DNA of 7,776 nucleotides from the NCBI GenBank assembly GCA_020860885.1, contig JAJBTS010000265.1:220-7995 (forward strand), in the 5' to 3' direction. The notes beneath the pieces were generated by a model. It searched no databases. It was not told the DNA's origin and saw only the letters and a program-made list of their open reading frames with translations. This DNA comes from Bacteroidales bacterium. GTDB lineage: Bacteria > Bacteroidota > Bacteroidia > Bacteroidales > Azobacteroidaceae. The position numbers and the translations under genes are program-made. The stretch's first letter is position 1; each line of letters opens with the position of its first letter. Shown here piece by piece: positions 7,767-7,776 of this stretch.

Positions 7767-7776
7767 AGCTGTGTTT

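Noticed and set aside
7707..7776. Bacteroidetes -33 (TTTG) / -7 (TAnnTTTG) promoter for the operon
   Set aside because: The nearest -7 candidate on the - strand (TAAAATCG) has two mismatches and no TTTG at the right spacing upstream. The promoter may lie beyond the window edge.

Overview
The window looks like an AT-rich Bacteroidales chromosome (Bacteroides, Parabacteroides or Dysgonomonas type). This rests on the character of the proteins and on gene starts without clear Shine-Dalgarno sequences. No rRNA, tRNA, mobile element, CRISPR array or integration site was seen. Genus-level assignment is inference.

Positions 1-1603 (+ strand) hold the 3' part of a membrane-anchored nucleotide-sugar 4,6-dehydratase/epimerase of the CapD/WbpM/FlaA1 type, used for surface polysaccharide synthesis. 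Its frame is open to the left window edge, so the true start lies upstream. The gene is broken by a frameshift at an ATATATA tract near 1000-1006: the Rossmann and catalytic part is in one frame and the C-terminal substrate-binding part in another.

Positions 7706-1619 (- strand) hold six tightly packed genes, read right to left: a TolC-like outer-membrane channel, an HlyD-like periplasmic adaptor lipoprotein, two ABC ATPases, and two ABC-2 permeases. Intergenic gaps are 7, 35, 1, 3 and 18 bases, so this is almost certainly one operon. Together the products form a complete export machine from cytoplasm to outside. The inner part resembles E. coli YbhG-YbhF-YbhS-YbhR, except that the double ATPase YbhF is split here into two genes and a dedicated outer-membrane channel is added. 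The substrate cannot be read from sequence; drug or xenobiotic efflux is the usual guess for this family.

The two ATPases are degenerate in complementary ways. The first has lost the Q-loop Gln and the switch His but keeps LSGG. The second keeps Gln and His but has LPLGW in place of LSGG. As a heterodimer they would make one complete and one crippled ATP site.

The two transcription units converge, with their stop codons only 15 bases apart. A hairpin covering both stops, with T-runs on either side, looks like a shared bidirectional terminator. The 70 bases upstream of the operon (7707-7776) show no convincing promoter, only a short palindrome. Every stretch longer than 300 bases is covered by genes.
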